From Candidatus Polarisedimenticolia bacterium (GTDB lineage Bacteria > Acidobacteriota > Polarisedimenticolia > Gp22-AA2): a DNA stretch of 64,000 nt. Under the pieces are notes generated by a model that saw nothing but the letters and a program-made list of their open reading frames with translations, did no database searches and was not told the DNA's origin. The stretch lies in NCBI GenBank assembly GCA_036001465.1, contig DASYUH010000094.1, forward strand, positions 1 through 64,000, read 5' to 3'. Of the stretch, positions 52,928 through 62,059 are shown one piece after another. A program made the translations under genes and the position numbers. The stretch's first letter is position 1, and each line of letters opens with the position of its first letter.

Positions 52928-55314
52928 CGCGCCTCCCCGCCCGACGGAATCGTCGCGAGCCCGCGCCTCAGGATCTCCCAGGCCTCCTTTCGTTCCACCC
53001 GGTAGGTGGGTCGGTCCCAGGCGGGCCAGGCGTAGATCGGCAGGTCCCCGGGCCGCTCGAGGTCTCCCGGCGGTAGGCGATCGGCCAGCCGGGCGGCGAT
53101 CGGGGTGGGGCCGCCGGCCGGCCCTTCCGGCTCGACCGCGGCGACGTAGAAGCGGAAGCCCGGCGTCTCGACCGTGCCGACCTCGCCGCGGACCGCCGCC
53201 CCGTCATGCAGGACGCGGCGGGACGACGGATCGGTCACGTTCAGGAGCCCCCAGCCCAGGCGCACCTCGATGAGGTTGCCGTCCGCGCCGGCGCGCCAGT
53301 CGGCGAGGGTCGAGTGATCGCGATCGCGCGCGTTCATCGAGGCGTGCAGCAGCGGCGAGAGGTTCCACTGCAAGGCCGGGACGGTCCCTCCGTCGCGCGC
53401 CACGCGCCTGCGGTTCGTCTCGGCCCTGATCTCCATGAAGCGGCCGTCGTCGTTGCGGACCGAACCGTACGGCCTCCTGTGCCGGTGCGTCTGGATGTCG
53501 TACGGCACGTCCACGAGGAGTCGCGCGGTGTCCGCTCCGTCGAGGATGACGCAGAACTCGAGTCCGGAGGGGGACGCGGCCCGGTCGCCGATCGGCAGGC
53601 GATGGTCCCCGCGGTCCGGATCGTAGGTGTCGATCCCGATGAGGTACGCCGCGCGGCCCCAGTCGGGGGCCCCGTCCCCGTCGGCGTCCAGGCGATCGAC
53701 GTCCAGCCGGATGTAGAGATAGGCCTCGTCGGAGGTCACCCACAGCCCGCGGAGCGTCCGGGCGGCGTCGTGCCCGTCCCCGAAACGCCGCTCGGGCCCC
53801 CCTTCGGGTCGGGACAGAAGCGGCGCGACACCGTTCCAGTCCCCCGGCCTGCCGTCGATCGTCACCTTCCAGCCGTTCTCGCCGGGGCGCGCGGCCAGGA
53901 TGCCGTAATGCTCTTCGGGGTCGAGGACGTTGAGCCACAGGGGCTTGCGCTCCGCCGGCCGCTCGAAATCGGAGACCAGCCAGCTCCTCTTGAACCATTC
54001 ATCCAGGAGCGCGAACAGGACCCCGCCCGCGAGCCCCGCCTCGTGGATGTCACGCACCAGGCGCGCGTCGATCTCCCCCATCTCGCGCTCCGAATGGCCT
54101 CCGTGGTGCCATCCCTGCGGCTGCCGGTGGGCGACGCCGCGGCTGCTCGGCACGCCCACCTCGCCGATCAGGACCGGCTGCGCGCCATGATGGCGCTTGA
54201 GATCGCGCAGGTAGCCGACGTAGTTGCTCGGGCCCTGCGAATCGCGGGCGCGGCCGTAGGCGGGGTCCTGGTTCATGAAGTCGGGATAATAAGGATAGGC
54301 GTGGTAGGTGGCGAACAGCCCTCCCCGGGCGCTCGCCGTCGGTACGATGTGCGTCGAGTCGACCGACACGCAGTCCTCACACTCCTCGTACTCGCGGATC
54401 ATGTCCGCCTGGTCGGCTTCACCCCGGCGCCCCAGGGCCTCAGCCTCCTCGGCGGGGGTCGACTCGGTCGGGTGGCGCAGCGGGTCGAGGGTCGGCCAGC
54501 TGGCGAACGAGATCGGCCGCTGCTGGCGGTAGGTCCCGGTCTCGTAGCCCACCGTGAAGTCCATCGTCCGGGCGAGCCACTGCTCGAACGGCGTGGCGCC
54601 ATCCTCGATCCGTGCCGTGAAGTAGTCGCCCAGGAAGGACGCCCTGTCCGCCCTCGAGAACCGGGCGTCATAGCTCCGCACCGAGTGCGGCTCCCACTCA
54701 CGGCCGAGGACGTACGCGAGGGTGAAGCGCGACACGTCGGCGCGCCAGGCCCCGGACGCGTGCCCGGGACGCGCCGGGAGGTCGAGATGGCCGTGCACCG
54801 CGTCCACCACCCTTCTGATCTCCTCCCGGAATCCCTGCACGAAGGGGCCGCCGTCGTAGTCGCCTCTCTCGGGCAGCTCGGTCCACACCCCCTGCAGCAG
54901 CCAGAGCGGTCTCGATCCCCTGGTGCTGTTGTGACTCAGGAGCGCCGCGTAGAACGCCGGCGGCAGAAGCGTATAGAGACGTACCGCGTTGCCGCCCATC
55001 TCGCTGACGTCGCGCAACCAGCCGCCGTAGGTCGGGCCGTCATGCGGGAACTCCGCCGGGAAGCGGCCCGGCAGCGCCACGCCCATGTTGACCCCTTTGA
55101 CGAACATCGGCCGGGTCGGGCCGCCCCCGGGTGGCCGGCCGGTGCCACTCGAATCGGCCCGGACCCAGAACCGTCCGTCCCGGGCGCGCGCGACCACTTC
55201 GATCGGGGCGCCGTGCCGGGCGCCCGGGCGCGGCCCGCTCTCCTGGAAGGCCGCGGTGCCCGGGGTCACCAGAAGCGCGAGACAGAGCAGGAGCGCCCAC
55301 GGGCAGGCCGGCAT
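52924..55314 (-). CDS. secreted glycoside-hydrolase-like protein of the polysaccharide operon
   Basis: A 796-residue protein. The ATG at 55314 gives a signal peptide (CPWALLLCLALLVTPGTAAF) and follows AAGGTG. Residues about 60-480 look like a TIM-barrel hydrolase: FVKGVNMGVALPGRFPAEFP, MGGNAVRLYTLLPPAFY, LAYVLGREWEP, FATYHAYPYYPDF and QPVLIGEVGVPSS, with Glu in GREWE and in GEVG as candidate acid/base and nucleophile. A C-terminal beta-sandwich follows. No exact GH family is claimed. First gene of the operon; it could trim or release the polymer, as PgaB and BcsZ do. Confidence 0.78.
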   Translation of the reverse strand: MPACPWALLLCLALLVTPGTAAFQESGPRPGARHGAPIEVVARARDGRFWVRADSSGTGRPPGGGPTRPMFVKGVNMGVALPGRFPAEFPHDGPTYGGWLRDVSEMGGNAVRLYTLLPPAFYAALLSHNSTRGSRPLWLLQGVWTELPERGDYDGGPFVQGFREEIRRVVDAVHGHLDLPARPGHASGAWRADVSRFTLAYVLGREWEPHSVRSYDARFSRADRASFLGDYFTARIEDGATPFEQWLARTMDFTVGYETGTYRQQRPISFASWPTLDPLRHPTESTPAEEAEALGRRGEADQADMIREYEECEDCVSVDSTHIVPTASARGGLFATYHAYPYYPDFMNQDPAYGRARDSQGPSNYVGYLRDLKRHHGAQPVLIGEVGVPSSRGVAHRQPQGWHHGGHSEREMGEIDARLVRDIHEAGLAGGVLFALLDEWFKRSWLVSDFERPAERKPLWLNVLDPEEHYGILAARPGENGWKVTIDGRPGDWNGVAPLLSRPEGGPERRFGDGHDAARTLRGLWVTSDEAYLYIRLDVDRLDADGDGAPDWGRAAYLIGIDTYDPDRGDHRLPIGDRAASPSGLEFCVILDGADTARLLVDVPYDIQTHRHRRPYGSVRNDDGRFMEIRAETNRRRVARDGGTVPALQWNLSPLLHASMNARDRDHSTLADWRAGADGNLIEVRLGWGLLNVTDPSSRRVLHDGAAVRGEVGTVETPGFRFYVAAVEPEGPAGGPTPIAARLADRLPPGDLERPGDLPIYAWPAWDRPTYRVERKEAWEILRRGLATIPSGGEAR

Positions 55315-55542
55315 GCGCGACACCTTATACCGTAAGCCGGCTCCCGAAAGATCCCCACTGGTTGCGGGTTCCATGAAGTTTGTGGCTGAAGCGATCCAGG
55401 GTCGCGGCGTCGGGCGCAGTCGACATGAGTAGAGGTGGCCTCATTCCGGAGTCGGCAGCGGATCCGTGGCTCCCTCCGGAGGAAATCACCTCAACGTCGG
55501 CCCGATCCTACGCTGGAGAGATTGGCGTGTAAAGGGACGCGG

Positions 55543-57483
55543 CTACTCCCTCAGCGCGGGGCCGACGGTCCGGACGACCCCGCTCAGGTGGATGACCTCG
55601 AGGAAGAGGTTGCGCCCGCTCTTGTGCTTGGGGACCGGGTAGGCGTACGAGCGGCCCTCCCCCGTGACGCACGCCTCGCACGGAATGAGGACGCTGTTCA
55701 ATTGGACGCGCCGATCGTGGGCGTCACGGACGATCACGTTGAATCCCGTGAGGTCGCACTCGGACGACGTTCTCCAGGTGACCGTCCCGGACCCCCTGCC
55801 GAGATCGCTCGAAAAGCGGATGGCCAGATCGGACACGTCGTCGCTCCCGGCGGGGGGCGCATCGTCGTCCACGGTCGCCGCGGCCTGGGACTCGAGCGCG
55901 CCGTTGACGACGATTTGATCGAGCCACCAGCCGTCATCGTCCGGGCTGTCCCAGGAGGAGTTCAGCTCGTGGTAGGAGTACCCGCAGCAGTCGAACTCCC
56001 AGGACTGGGCAACCCATCGGATCCTGACCCGCGCCCCGCGATACGGATCGAGATTGAGCCTGCTCTGCACCCACAGACCGGATCCGACCGTTCCTGCAAG
56101 ACCGGGGCCGGCGCACTGAAACGTGTACCCATATCGCGAATCGACGTTGCCGCAATGCGACCAGACGCCGGACGGATAGCACGTCAACTCCTTGTAGCCG
56201 CGCGGCGCGGCCCCGTCGGGGCCGCCGTCGATCGGCGTGAAGTTGCAGTAGGTCGGGGAGATTCCGAACGCCGACCAGATGTACGGGACATGGTCGTACG
56301 CGTTCTCGAACGGCACGAGTCGATCCCAGTAGCCCCACTGGTCGACGGCCGGGTCGGGGCCGAGATCGACCTGCACCTGGACGTTGCCGTAGTCCGAGGC
56401 CTGACCCGGCGGGAAGCCGATAGAGTTGTTGTCCATCAGTGAGACGATGTGGAAGAAGGAGAGCTCGAGGGACCCTCGGGGCGGGGCGAACGCCAGGTTG
56501 ATCGGATTGGTCATGAACGCCGTCACCTGCCGGAAGCGCGTGGTGCTCATCCCATAGACATCCGTCGCGTCGAGCGGGTGGAATCCCCAGTGAAGGGAGG
56601 CGACGCCGTCGAAGGCCAGGCCGCCACCAGTCGGCGTTTGGTGATCGGGCCGGGACACGGCGCAGTCCGTGCTCCCGGGCGGGCAATGCAGGTGCCAGTC
56701 CATGTCGTAGTCCGGATCGATCCGACATTCCGGGTCCTGCGGCGGGACCTGGAATCCGCCGCAGCCGACGACTTCGATCGGATTGAGCCCGCCCGGGTTG
56801 TTCCCGACCCAGACTCCGATCGTGTCGTTGAGGGCGCCAGGTGTCCCGGCGGGGCGATCCCCGAGATTGAGCACGCCGTCGCCGTCGCGATCGGTGTCGA
56901 AATTCTCGAGGATGACGCCGTCGTCCACGGTACCCGCGACCCCGTCCGGGCCGGGGACGAAGACCCCTCCACCCCCAATCGCATCGAGGTCGGCGAGGAG
57001 GGAGAAGCAGAGCCTCTGCGCGAATCCGGGAGGATCGGATGCGCTCACCGTCACGCACAGGTCGATGCGGGCCGGGTCGGAGGCGGAGGACGATTGCAGG
57101 CTGTCGCTGGCGCGGAAGCTCAGCCCGGCCGTTCCGGGGGCCAGGCTCCCGATGGTGATGCTGGTTCCCGCCGGGAACGTCCCGAGGGCCACGCCCCCTT
57201 CGAGGATGCAAGCGACGTCAGGGTCGGTCGTGCTCAGCGTCGCGAGCACTCCGTCGAGAGAGGGGCCGTTGTTGCGCACGACCAGGCTGAGGCGCCCGGT
57301 CTCGCCGGTGTCGGGGAAGATGTCGCCGTCCCCATCCCCGTCCCTGTAGTCGGCCGAGACGAGGACCAGCCCGGACGGAGGGGCCGTCCGGGCGAGGCCG
57401 CCGGCGCCCGCCAGCAGCAGCGCCGCGGCCGACAGGGCGCGGGCGAGCGTGGCCGTTCCCTTCCTGCGGGACGTGGAGTTGAT
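55543..57483 (-). CDS. secreted protein of unknown function
   Basis: About 646 residues; no enzyme family recognised. N-terminal signal (ATLARALSAAALLLAGAGGLARTA), an immunoglobulin-like segment (SADYRDGDGDGDIFPDTGETG, LSLVVRNNGPSLDG), an Asp-rich calcium-type loop (DTDRDGDGVLNLGD) and a beta-rich body with many Cys and Trp. Start: the frame is open to a GTG at 57591, but that codon lies inside the gene's own promoter. Downstream, a strong GGAGGA (57490-57495) stands 6 nt before an ATC at 57481-57483 and no ATG, GTG or TTG is in range. I therefore set the start at this ATC, which is very rare, with reserve. Confidence 0.72.
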   Translation of the reverse strand: MNSTSRRKGTATLARALSAAALLLAGAGGLARTAPPSGLVLVSADYRDGDGDGDIFPDTGETGRLSLVVRNNGPSLDGVLATLSTTDPDVACILEGGVALGTFPAGTSITIGSLAPGTAGLSFRASDSLQSSSASDPARIDLCVTVSASDPPGFAQRLCFSLLADLDAIGGGGVFVPGPDGVAGTVDDGVILENFDTDRDGDGVLNLGDRPAGTPGALNDTIGVWVGNNPGGLNPIEVVGCGGFQVPPQDPECRIDPDYDMDWHLHCPPGSTDCAVSRPDHQTPTGGGLAFDGVASLHWGFHPLDATDVYGMSTTRFRQVTAFMTNPINLAFAPPRGSLELSFFHIVSLMDNNSIGFPPGQASDYGNVQVQVDLGPDPAVDQWGYWDRLVPFENAYDHVPYIWSAFGISPTYCNFTPIDGGPDGAAPRGYKELTCYPSGVWSHCGNVDSRYGYTFQCAGPGLAGTVGSGLWVQSRLNLDPYRGARVRIRWVAQSWEFDCCGYSYHELNSSWDSPDDDGWWLDQIVVNGALESQAAATVDDDAPPAGSDDVSDLAIRFSSDLGRGSGTVTWRTSSECDLTGFNVIVRDAHDRRVQLNSVLIPCEACVTGEGRSYAYPVPKHKSGRNLFLEVIHLSGVVRTVGPALRE

Positions 57484-57569
57484 CGTCTTTCCTCCGTGGG
57501 CCCGGTCGCGCAGGCCGGGCCTGTTCTGGCGGCGCTCGGGAAGGCGGTCGACGGATCCTCTGTACCGGG

Positions 57570-57598
57570 CATATACGCCTGAAACGTCCACCCGTCAA
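57570..57598 (-). promoter_or_regulatory. promoter of the secreted-protein gene
   Basis: Minus strand -35 TTGACG (57593-57598), 17-nt spacer, -10 TATATG (57570-57575). Transcription would begin near 57563, downstream of the GTG at 57591, which removes that codon as a start. Confidence 0.68.
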
Positions 57599-57600
57599 CC

Positions 57601-57628
57601 TGGTTCGCCTTGACTGGTTCGCCTTGAC
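57601..57628 (+). repeat. 14-bp tandem duplication at the dprA promoter
   Basis: Two exact copies of TGGTTCGCCTTGAC (57601-57614 and 57615-57628). Each carries a TTGAC, so the duplication creates two candidate -35 boxes; only the second lies 17 nt from a -10. Confidence 0.8.
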
Positions 57629-57652
57629 AAGCGCGGCTTGGGCTGGTAACGT
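57624..57652 (+). promoter_or_regulatory. promoter of dprA
   Basis: -35 TTGACA (57624-57629), 17-nt spacer, -10 TAACGT (57647-57652). Divergent from the promoter at 57570-57598, with -35 boxes about 25 nt apart. Confidence 0.7.
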
Positions 57653-57683
57653 CACTGCCCCTCCGCGTCGTCTGCGAGGTTCC

Positions 57684-58826
57684 GTGGAACACCCGGCCCT
57701 GCTGTGGGCCGCGTTGAACAGGCGCTTCGCCGAAAACCCGGGCATGCGGCAGCGACTCTTCGGCCGCGCCGGACGCGGGGTCACGGACGGCCCTTCCTCG
57801 ATTCTGGACGCGCTCCCTTCCGGGCTGCCGAAAGAATGGGAAAAGGACGCCCGCGAGGAGCTGGATCGAGCCAGAAGACAGGGCGCCGCCGTCCTGACCC
57901 TGCAGGACGAGAGCTATCCGCCACTCTTGCGCGCCTCGTCGGATCCGCCGCTCGTCCTGTACGTCTGGGGCGACCTGCGGCCGGAGGATGTCCTGGCCGT
58001 CGCGGTGGTCGGATCGCGCCGCGCGACGCCCCTCGGGCTCCAGGTCGCGGGCGACCTGGGGCGCGGGCTCGCCGCGGCCGGGTTCACCGTGGTGAGCGGC
58101 CTGGCGCGCGGCATCGACGCCGCCTCGCACCGGGGGGCCCTGGAGGGCGGCGGACGGACCATCGCCGTCCTGGGATCGGGGCTGGACCGGATCTACCCGG
58201 TCGAGCACCGCTCGCTGGCGAAATCGATCGTGGCGCGCGGCGCCGTCGTCACCGAGTTTCCTTTCGGGTCGGCGCCGCTGCGGCGGAACTTCCCGGAGCG
58301 CAACCGGATCATCGCGTCCCTGACGTGGGGGACCGTGGTGGTCGAGGCGGCGCGGGGAAGCGGCTCGCTCATCACCGCCGATCTGGCGGCCGACGAGGGG
58401 CGGGCGGTCTACGCCGTCCCCGGCTCGGTGGACGAGCCGAACGCCCTTGGGACGAACGAGCTCCTGAGGTCCGGCGCGCTCCTGTGTCGCGGCGCGGCGG
58501 ACGTGCTCGAGGACCTGGCCCCGCAGATCGTCGAGGCGGCCGGGTCGATCGCGCGGTGGCGATCGCCGCAGGAGCCTCTTCCCGGCCTCGGGCCCGTCGG
58601 GACGGAGGCGCGCGCCGCCCGGGAAGCGGCGGCGGATCTGGCGTCGGCCGAGAAGCGCGTTCTCGACCAGATCCCCAGGACGCGCGGGATCGGCATCGAG
58701 AGGCTCGGCGAGGCGTGCGCGATGGCGCCCGGGGCGCTGCTCGCGACGCTGCTCGAGCTGGAGCTCAAGGGGCTCGTCCGGCAGCTCCCGGGCCGCCGGT
58801 TTCAGGCGACGGCTTGCAAAATTTGA
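57684..58826 (+). CDS. dprA: DNA-processing protein DprA
   Basis: A 380-residue DprA/Smf protein that loads RecA on incoming single-stranded DNA in transformation. An N-terminal helical (SAM-like) part is followed by the Rossmann core: VAVVGSRRATPLGLQVAGDL, VVSGLARGIDAASHRGAL, IAVLGSGLDRIYPVEHRSL, FPERNRIIASLTWGTVVVEAA, GSGSLITADLAADEGR and AVPGSVDEPNALGTNELL. A winged-helix domain ends it. I start at the GTG 57684, after GAGG and downstream of the promoter; an earlier GTG lies inside the -35. Followed by topA, a common neighbour. Confidence 0.95.
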   Translation: MEHPALLWAALNRRFAENPGMRQRLFGRAGRGVTDGPSSILDALPSGLPKEWEKDAREELDRARRQGAAVLTLQDESYPPLLRASSDPPLVLYVWGDLRPEDVLAVAVVGSRRATPLGLQVAGDLGRGLAAAGFTVVSGLARGIDAASHRGALEGGGRTIAVLGSGLDRIYPVEHRSLAKSIVARGAVVTEFPFGSAPLRRNFPERNRIIASLTWGTVVVEAARGSGSLITADLAADEGRAVYAVPGSVDEPNALGTNELLRSGALLCRGAADVLEDLAPQIVEAAGSIARWRSPQEPLPGLGPVGTEARAAREAAADLASAEKRVLDQIPRTRGIGIERLGEACAMAPGALLATLLELELKGLVRQLPGRRFQATACKI

Positions 58827-58894
58827 CGACAGCCACTATTTTCAAAAGATAGAGCGCCCGGGCCGGGGCCCGGCGCAGGAGCGAAGGAGAGAGA

Positions 58895-61360
58895 TTGAAG
58901 AAGTCGCTGGTCATCGTCGAGTCGCCGGCCAAGGCGAAAACGATCAACAAGTTTCTCGGCAGGAACTTCACCGTCAAGGCCTCGATGGGCCACGTGCGCG
59001 ATCTGCCGAAGAAGAGCCTGGGTGTCGACGAGAAGAAGGACTTCAAGCCGACCTACGAGATCCTCCCCGGCCGCAAGAAGGTGATGGACGAGCTGAAGAA
59101 GGCGGCCGGGACGGCGGAGAAGGTCTACCTCGCCCCCGACCCCGATCGCGAGGGGGAGGCGATCTGCTGGCACCTGGCCGAGGTCCTGAAGAAAACCAAC
59201 AAGAACCTGCACCGCGTCATGTTCAACGAGATCACCAAGCGCGCGGTCCAGCACGGCATGGACCACCCGCAGAAGATCGACTCCAACAAGGTCGACGCGC
59301 AGCAGGCGCGGCGGATTCTCGATCGCCTGGTGGGCTACAAGGTGAGCCCGCTCCTGTGGGACAAGGTGCGGCGGGGCCTGTCGGCCGGGCGCGTGCAGTC
59401 CGTGGCCCTGCGCATCGTGGTCGAGCGCGAGCGCGAGATCCAGGCGTTCAAGCCGGAGGAGTACTGGACGCTGGGCGCGCTGCTCGAGGCCAAGGAGCCG
59501 CCCCCGTTCGAGGCGCGCCTCGCGAAGATCGGCGACAGGAAGGCCGACCTCAAGACCCAGGCCGAGACCGACGCCACGGTCGCCTCGCTCAAGGGGGCGG
59601 ACTTCGTCGTCCGCTCGGTCGAGTCGAAGGAAAAGAAGAAGAACCCGGTCCCCCCCTTCATCACGAGCAAGCTCCAGCAGGACGCTTCCCGCAAGCTCGG
59701 CTTCACCGTCCGCAAGACGATGACCCTGGCCCAGCGCCTGTACGAAGGAATGGACCTCGGAGACCTCGGCACCGTCGGTCTCATCACCTACATGAGGACC
59801 GACTCGACCCGCATCGCCCCCGAGGCGATGCAGGAGGTGCGCGATTACATCGTCAAGGCGCACGGCCCCGAGTTCCTGCCCGAGGAGCCGCGCTACTTCA
59901 AGACAGCCAAGATGACCCAGGGGGCGCACGAGGCGATCCGCCCGACCTCGATGGACCTGACCCCCGACCTCGTGAAGAAATACCTCCAGAAGGACGAGTT
60001 CCTGCTCTACAGCCTGATCTGGAACCGCTTCGTCGCCTCGCAGATGAAGCAGGCCGTGTTCGACGTGACCACCGCCGACATCGAGGCCGGGCCGTGCGTG
60101 TTCCGCGCCACCGGATCGACCATGAAGTTCGCCGGCTACCTGGCGGTCTACCAGGACATCGTCGAGAAGAGCCGCAAGGACTCGCCGGACGCCCCGGAGG
60201 AGGACGACGCGTCCCGGGCCCTGCCGCCTCTGGCGGAGGGGGAACGGCTCAAGCTCCAGAAGCTTGACCCGAAGCAGCACTTCACGCAGCCGCCCCCCCG
60301 CTTCACCGAGGCGTCCCTGGTGAAGGAGATGGAGGAGAACGGCATCGGCCGCCCCTCGACCTACGCCACCATCCTGTCAACCCTGCAGACGCGCGATTAT
60401 GTGGAGAAGGTCGAAGGGAAGTTCGTCCCGACCGAGCTCGGGCTGACGGTGACCGATCTCCTGGTGCAGCACTTCGCGGACATCCTCGACGTCAAGTACA
60501 CCGCCCGGATGGAGGAGGAGCTCGACGAGATCGAGGAGGGCCGGCTGGACTACGTGGACGCCCTGAAGGGGTTCAACAAGCAGTTCAGCAAGGACCTCAA
60601 GGCGGCCACCGCCAACATGGAAAACATCAAGAAGATGGAGGAGCCGACCGACCGCACCTGCGAGAAGTGCGGCAAGCCGATGGTGATCAAGTGGGGCCGC
60701 TACGGGCGCTTCATGGCCTGCTCCGGCTACCCGGACTGCAAGAACACGCAGGAGATCACCACCGTCGTCAATGGCAACGGCGGCAAGGCGGGGACCGCGG
60801 CGGGCGGCGCCGTCGAGACTCCGGCCATCCCCGAGGTCCACGGCACCTGCGAGAAGTGCGGCTCGGCGATGGTCCTGCGCAAGGGGCGCTTCGGGCCGTT
60901 CATCGCCTGCTCCGCCTACCCGAAGTGCCGCAACACGAAGAAGATCGCCATGGACCGGGAAGGGAAGATCACGGTCACCAAGAAGCCGGATCGGATCCTC
61001 GAGGAGAAATGCCCGCAGTGCGGGAAGCCCCTCGCCGTCAAGGACGGCCGCTTCGGCGAATTCACCGCCTGCTCGAACTACCCCGAGTGCAAGTACATCA
61101 AGCTGAAGGAGGTCGGCCTCGACTGCCCGCGTGACGGGTGCGGCGGCCGGATCGTCGAACGGCGCTCGCGCCGCGGGCGGGTCTTCTTCGGCTGCAACAA
61201 CTACCCCAAGTGCGATTTCGTGACCTGGTACCGCCCCGTGGCCGAGCGCTGCCCCTCGTGCGGCAACCCCTACGTCCTCGAGAAGATCACCAAGAAGGAC
61301 GGCACCACCCTGTTCTGCGATCACGAGGGGTGCGGCTACAAGAAGGCCGTCAACTCCTGA
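58895..61360 (+). CDS. topA: DNA topoisomerase I
   Basis: An 821-residue type IA topoisomerase that relaxes negative supercoils. Toprim domain: LVIVESPAKAKTI and APDPDREGEAICWHL. Active-site Tyr in GLITYMRTDSTRI near 299. KDNQQARRILDRLVGY-type helix and GRPSTYATILSTLQ are present. The C-terminus carries five zinc-finger-like Cys4 units, for example CEKCGKPMVIKWGRYGRFMAC and CPQCGKPLAVKDGRFGEFTAC, the last being CPSCGNP...CDHEGC. Begins at a TTG after GAAGGAGAGAGA. Confidence 0.97.
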   Translation: MKKSLVIVESPAKAKTINKFLGRNFTVKASMGHVRDLPKKSLGVDEKKDFKPTYEILPGRKKVMDELKKAAGTAEKVYLAPDPDREGEAICWHLAEVLKKTNKNLHRVMFNEITKRAVQHGMDHPQKIDSNKVDAQQARRILDRLVGYKVSPLLWDKVRRGLSAGRVQSVALRIVVEREREIQAFKPEEYWTLGALLEAKEPPPFEARLAKIGDRKADLKTQAETDATVASLKGADFVVRSVESKEKKKNPVPPFITSKLQQDASRKLGFTVRKTMTLAQRLYEGMDLGDLGTVGLITYMRTDSTRIAPEAMQEVRDYIVKAHGPEFLPEEPRYFKTAKMTQGAHEAIRPTSMDLTPDLVKKYLQKDEFLLYSLIWNRFVASQMKQAVFDVTTADIEAGPCVFRATGSTMKFAGYLAVYQDIVEKSRKDSPDAPEEDDASRALPPLAEGERLKLQKLDPKQHFTQPPPRFTEASLVKEMEENGIGRPSTYATILSTLQTRDYVEKVEGKFVPTELGLTVTDLLVQHFADILDVKYTARMEEELDEIEEGRLDYVDALKGFNKQFSKDLKAATANMENIKKMEEPTDRTCEKCGKPMVIKWGRYGRFMACSGYPDCKNTQEITTVVNGNGGKAGTAAGGAVETPAIPEVHGTCEKCGSAMVLRKGRFGPFIACSAYPKCRNTKKIAMDREGKITVTKKPDRILEEKCPQCGKPLAVKDGRFGEFTACSNYPECKYIKLKEVGLDCPRDGCGGRIVERRSRRGRVFFGCNNYPKCDFVTWYRPVAERCPSCGNPYVLEKITKKDGTTLFCDHEGCGYKKAVNS

Positions 61361-61400
61361 CGCTCTTGCCGGGGGTCCCCCCGGGCCCTAAGTTCAATTC

Positions 61401-62045
61401 ATGCGATATCAGCGCGGGAGCGATCTCCTGGTCGTCGCCTGCGGCGTGCTGTGGCTCCTGGTCGTCGGCGCCGGGATGGCGGGCCTCTGGGCATACGCCC
61501 GGTCCCCTGGCGCCGCCGGGTCCGCGCCCAGTACCTGGCCCGCCGGCTCGTCCATCCACCCCGAATCGGATCGCGCCACTCTGGTCATGCTGGTCCACCC
61601 TCACTGCCCCTGCACCCGGGCCAGCATCCATGAGCTCGATCGCCTGATGGCCCGGACCCAGGGTCTCTTCCTGGCGCACGTGCTCTTCCTCCTCCCGGCC
61701 GGGGTCGAGGGCGACTGGACGCAGACCGATCTCTGGCGGACCGCGGCGGCGATCCCGGGCGTGGAGGTCGCGATCGACGCGAACGGCCGCGAGAGCGCCC
61801 TGTTCGGCGCGGTCACCTCCGGCCTGACCCTGCTCTATTCCCCCTACGGGCGCCTGCTCTTCGAGGGGGGGATCACACAGGCTCGCGGCCACGAGGGGGA
61901 CAATCCGGGGGCCGACGCCATCGCGTCGCTCCTCCGCGGGGATCCGACCGGCCAACACCGCGCACCCGTGTTCGGTTGCTCGCTCAAGAACCCGGAGAGG
62001 GCGATCACGATTTCGCCGCCGCCGCCCGCGAACGGCGGGGTCTAA
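61401..62045 (+). CDS. RedB-like membrane-anchored thioredoxin-fold protein
   Basis: A 214-residue protein with one N-terminal helix (LLVVACGVLWLLVVGAGMAGLW) and a periplasmic domain. The active-site-like motif is LVHPHCPCTRAS with Cys69 and Cys71, C-x-C rather than C-x-x-C. Later GLTLLYSPYGRLLFEGGITQARGHEGDN matches what I recall of RedB-type proteins. Likely a redox or metal-handling protein in the envelope. Starts 40 nt after topA. Confidence 0.75.
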   Translation: MRYQRGSDLLVVACGVLWLLVVGAGMAGLWAYARSPGAAGSAPSTWPAGSSIHPESDRATLVMLVHPHCPCTRASIHELDRLMARTQGLFLAHVLFLLPAGVEGDWTQTDLWRTAAAIPGVEVAIDANGRESALFGAVTSGLTLLYSPYGRLLFEGGITQARGHEGDNPGADAIASLLRGDPTGQHRAPVFGCSLKNPERAITISPPPPANGGV

Positions 62046-62059
62046 GCACCCGACGGGCT

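Noticed and set aside
57484-57591. GTG 57591 as start of the secreted-protein gene
   Set aside because: The codon lies between the -35 and -10 boxes of the gene's own promoter, so it would not be in the mRNA.
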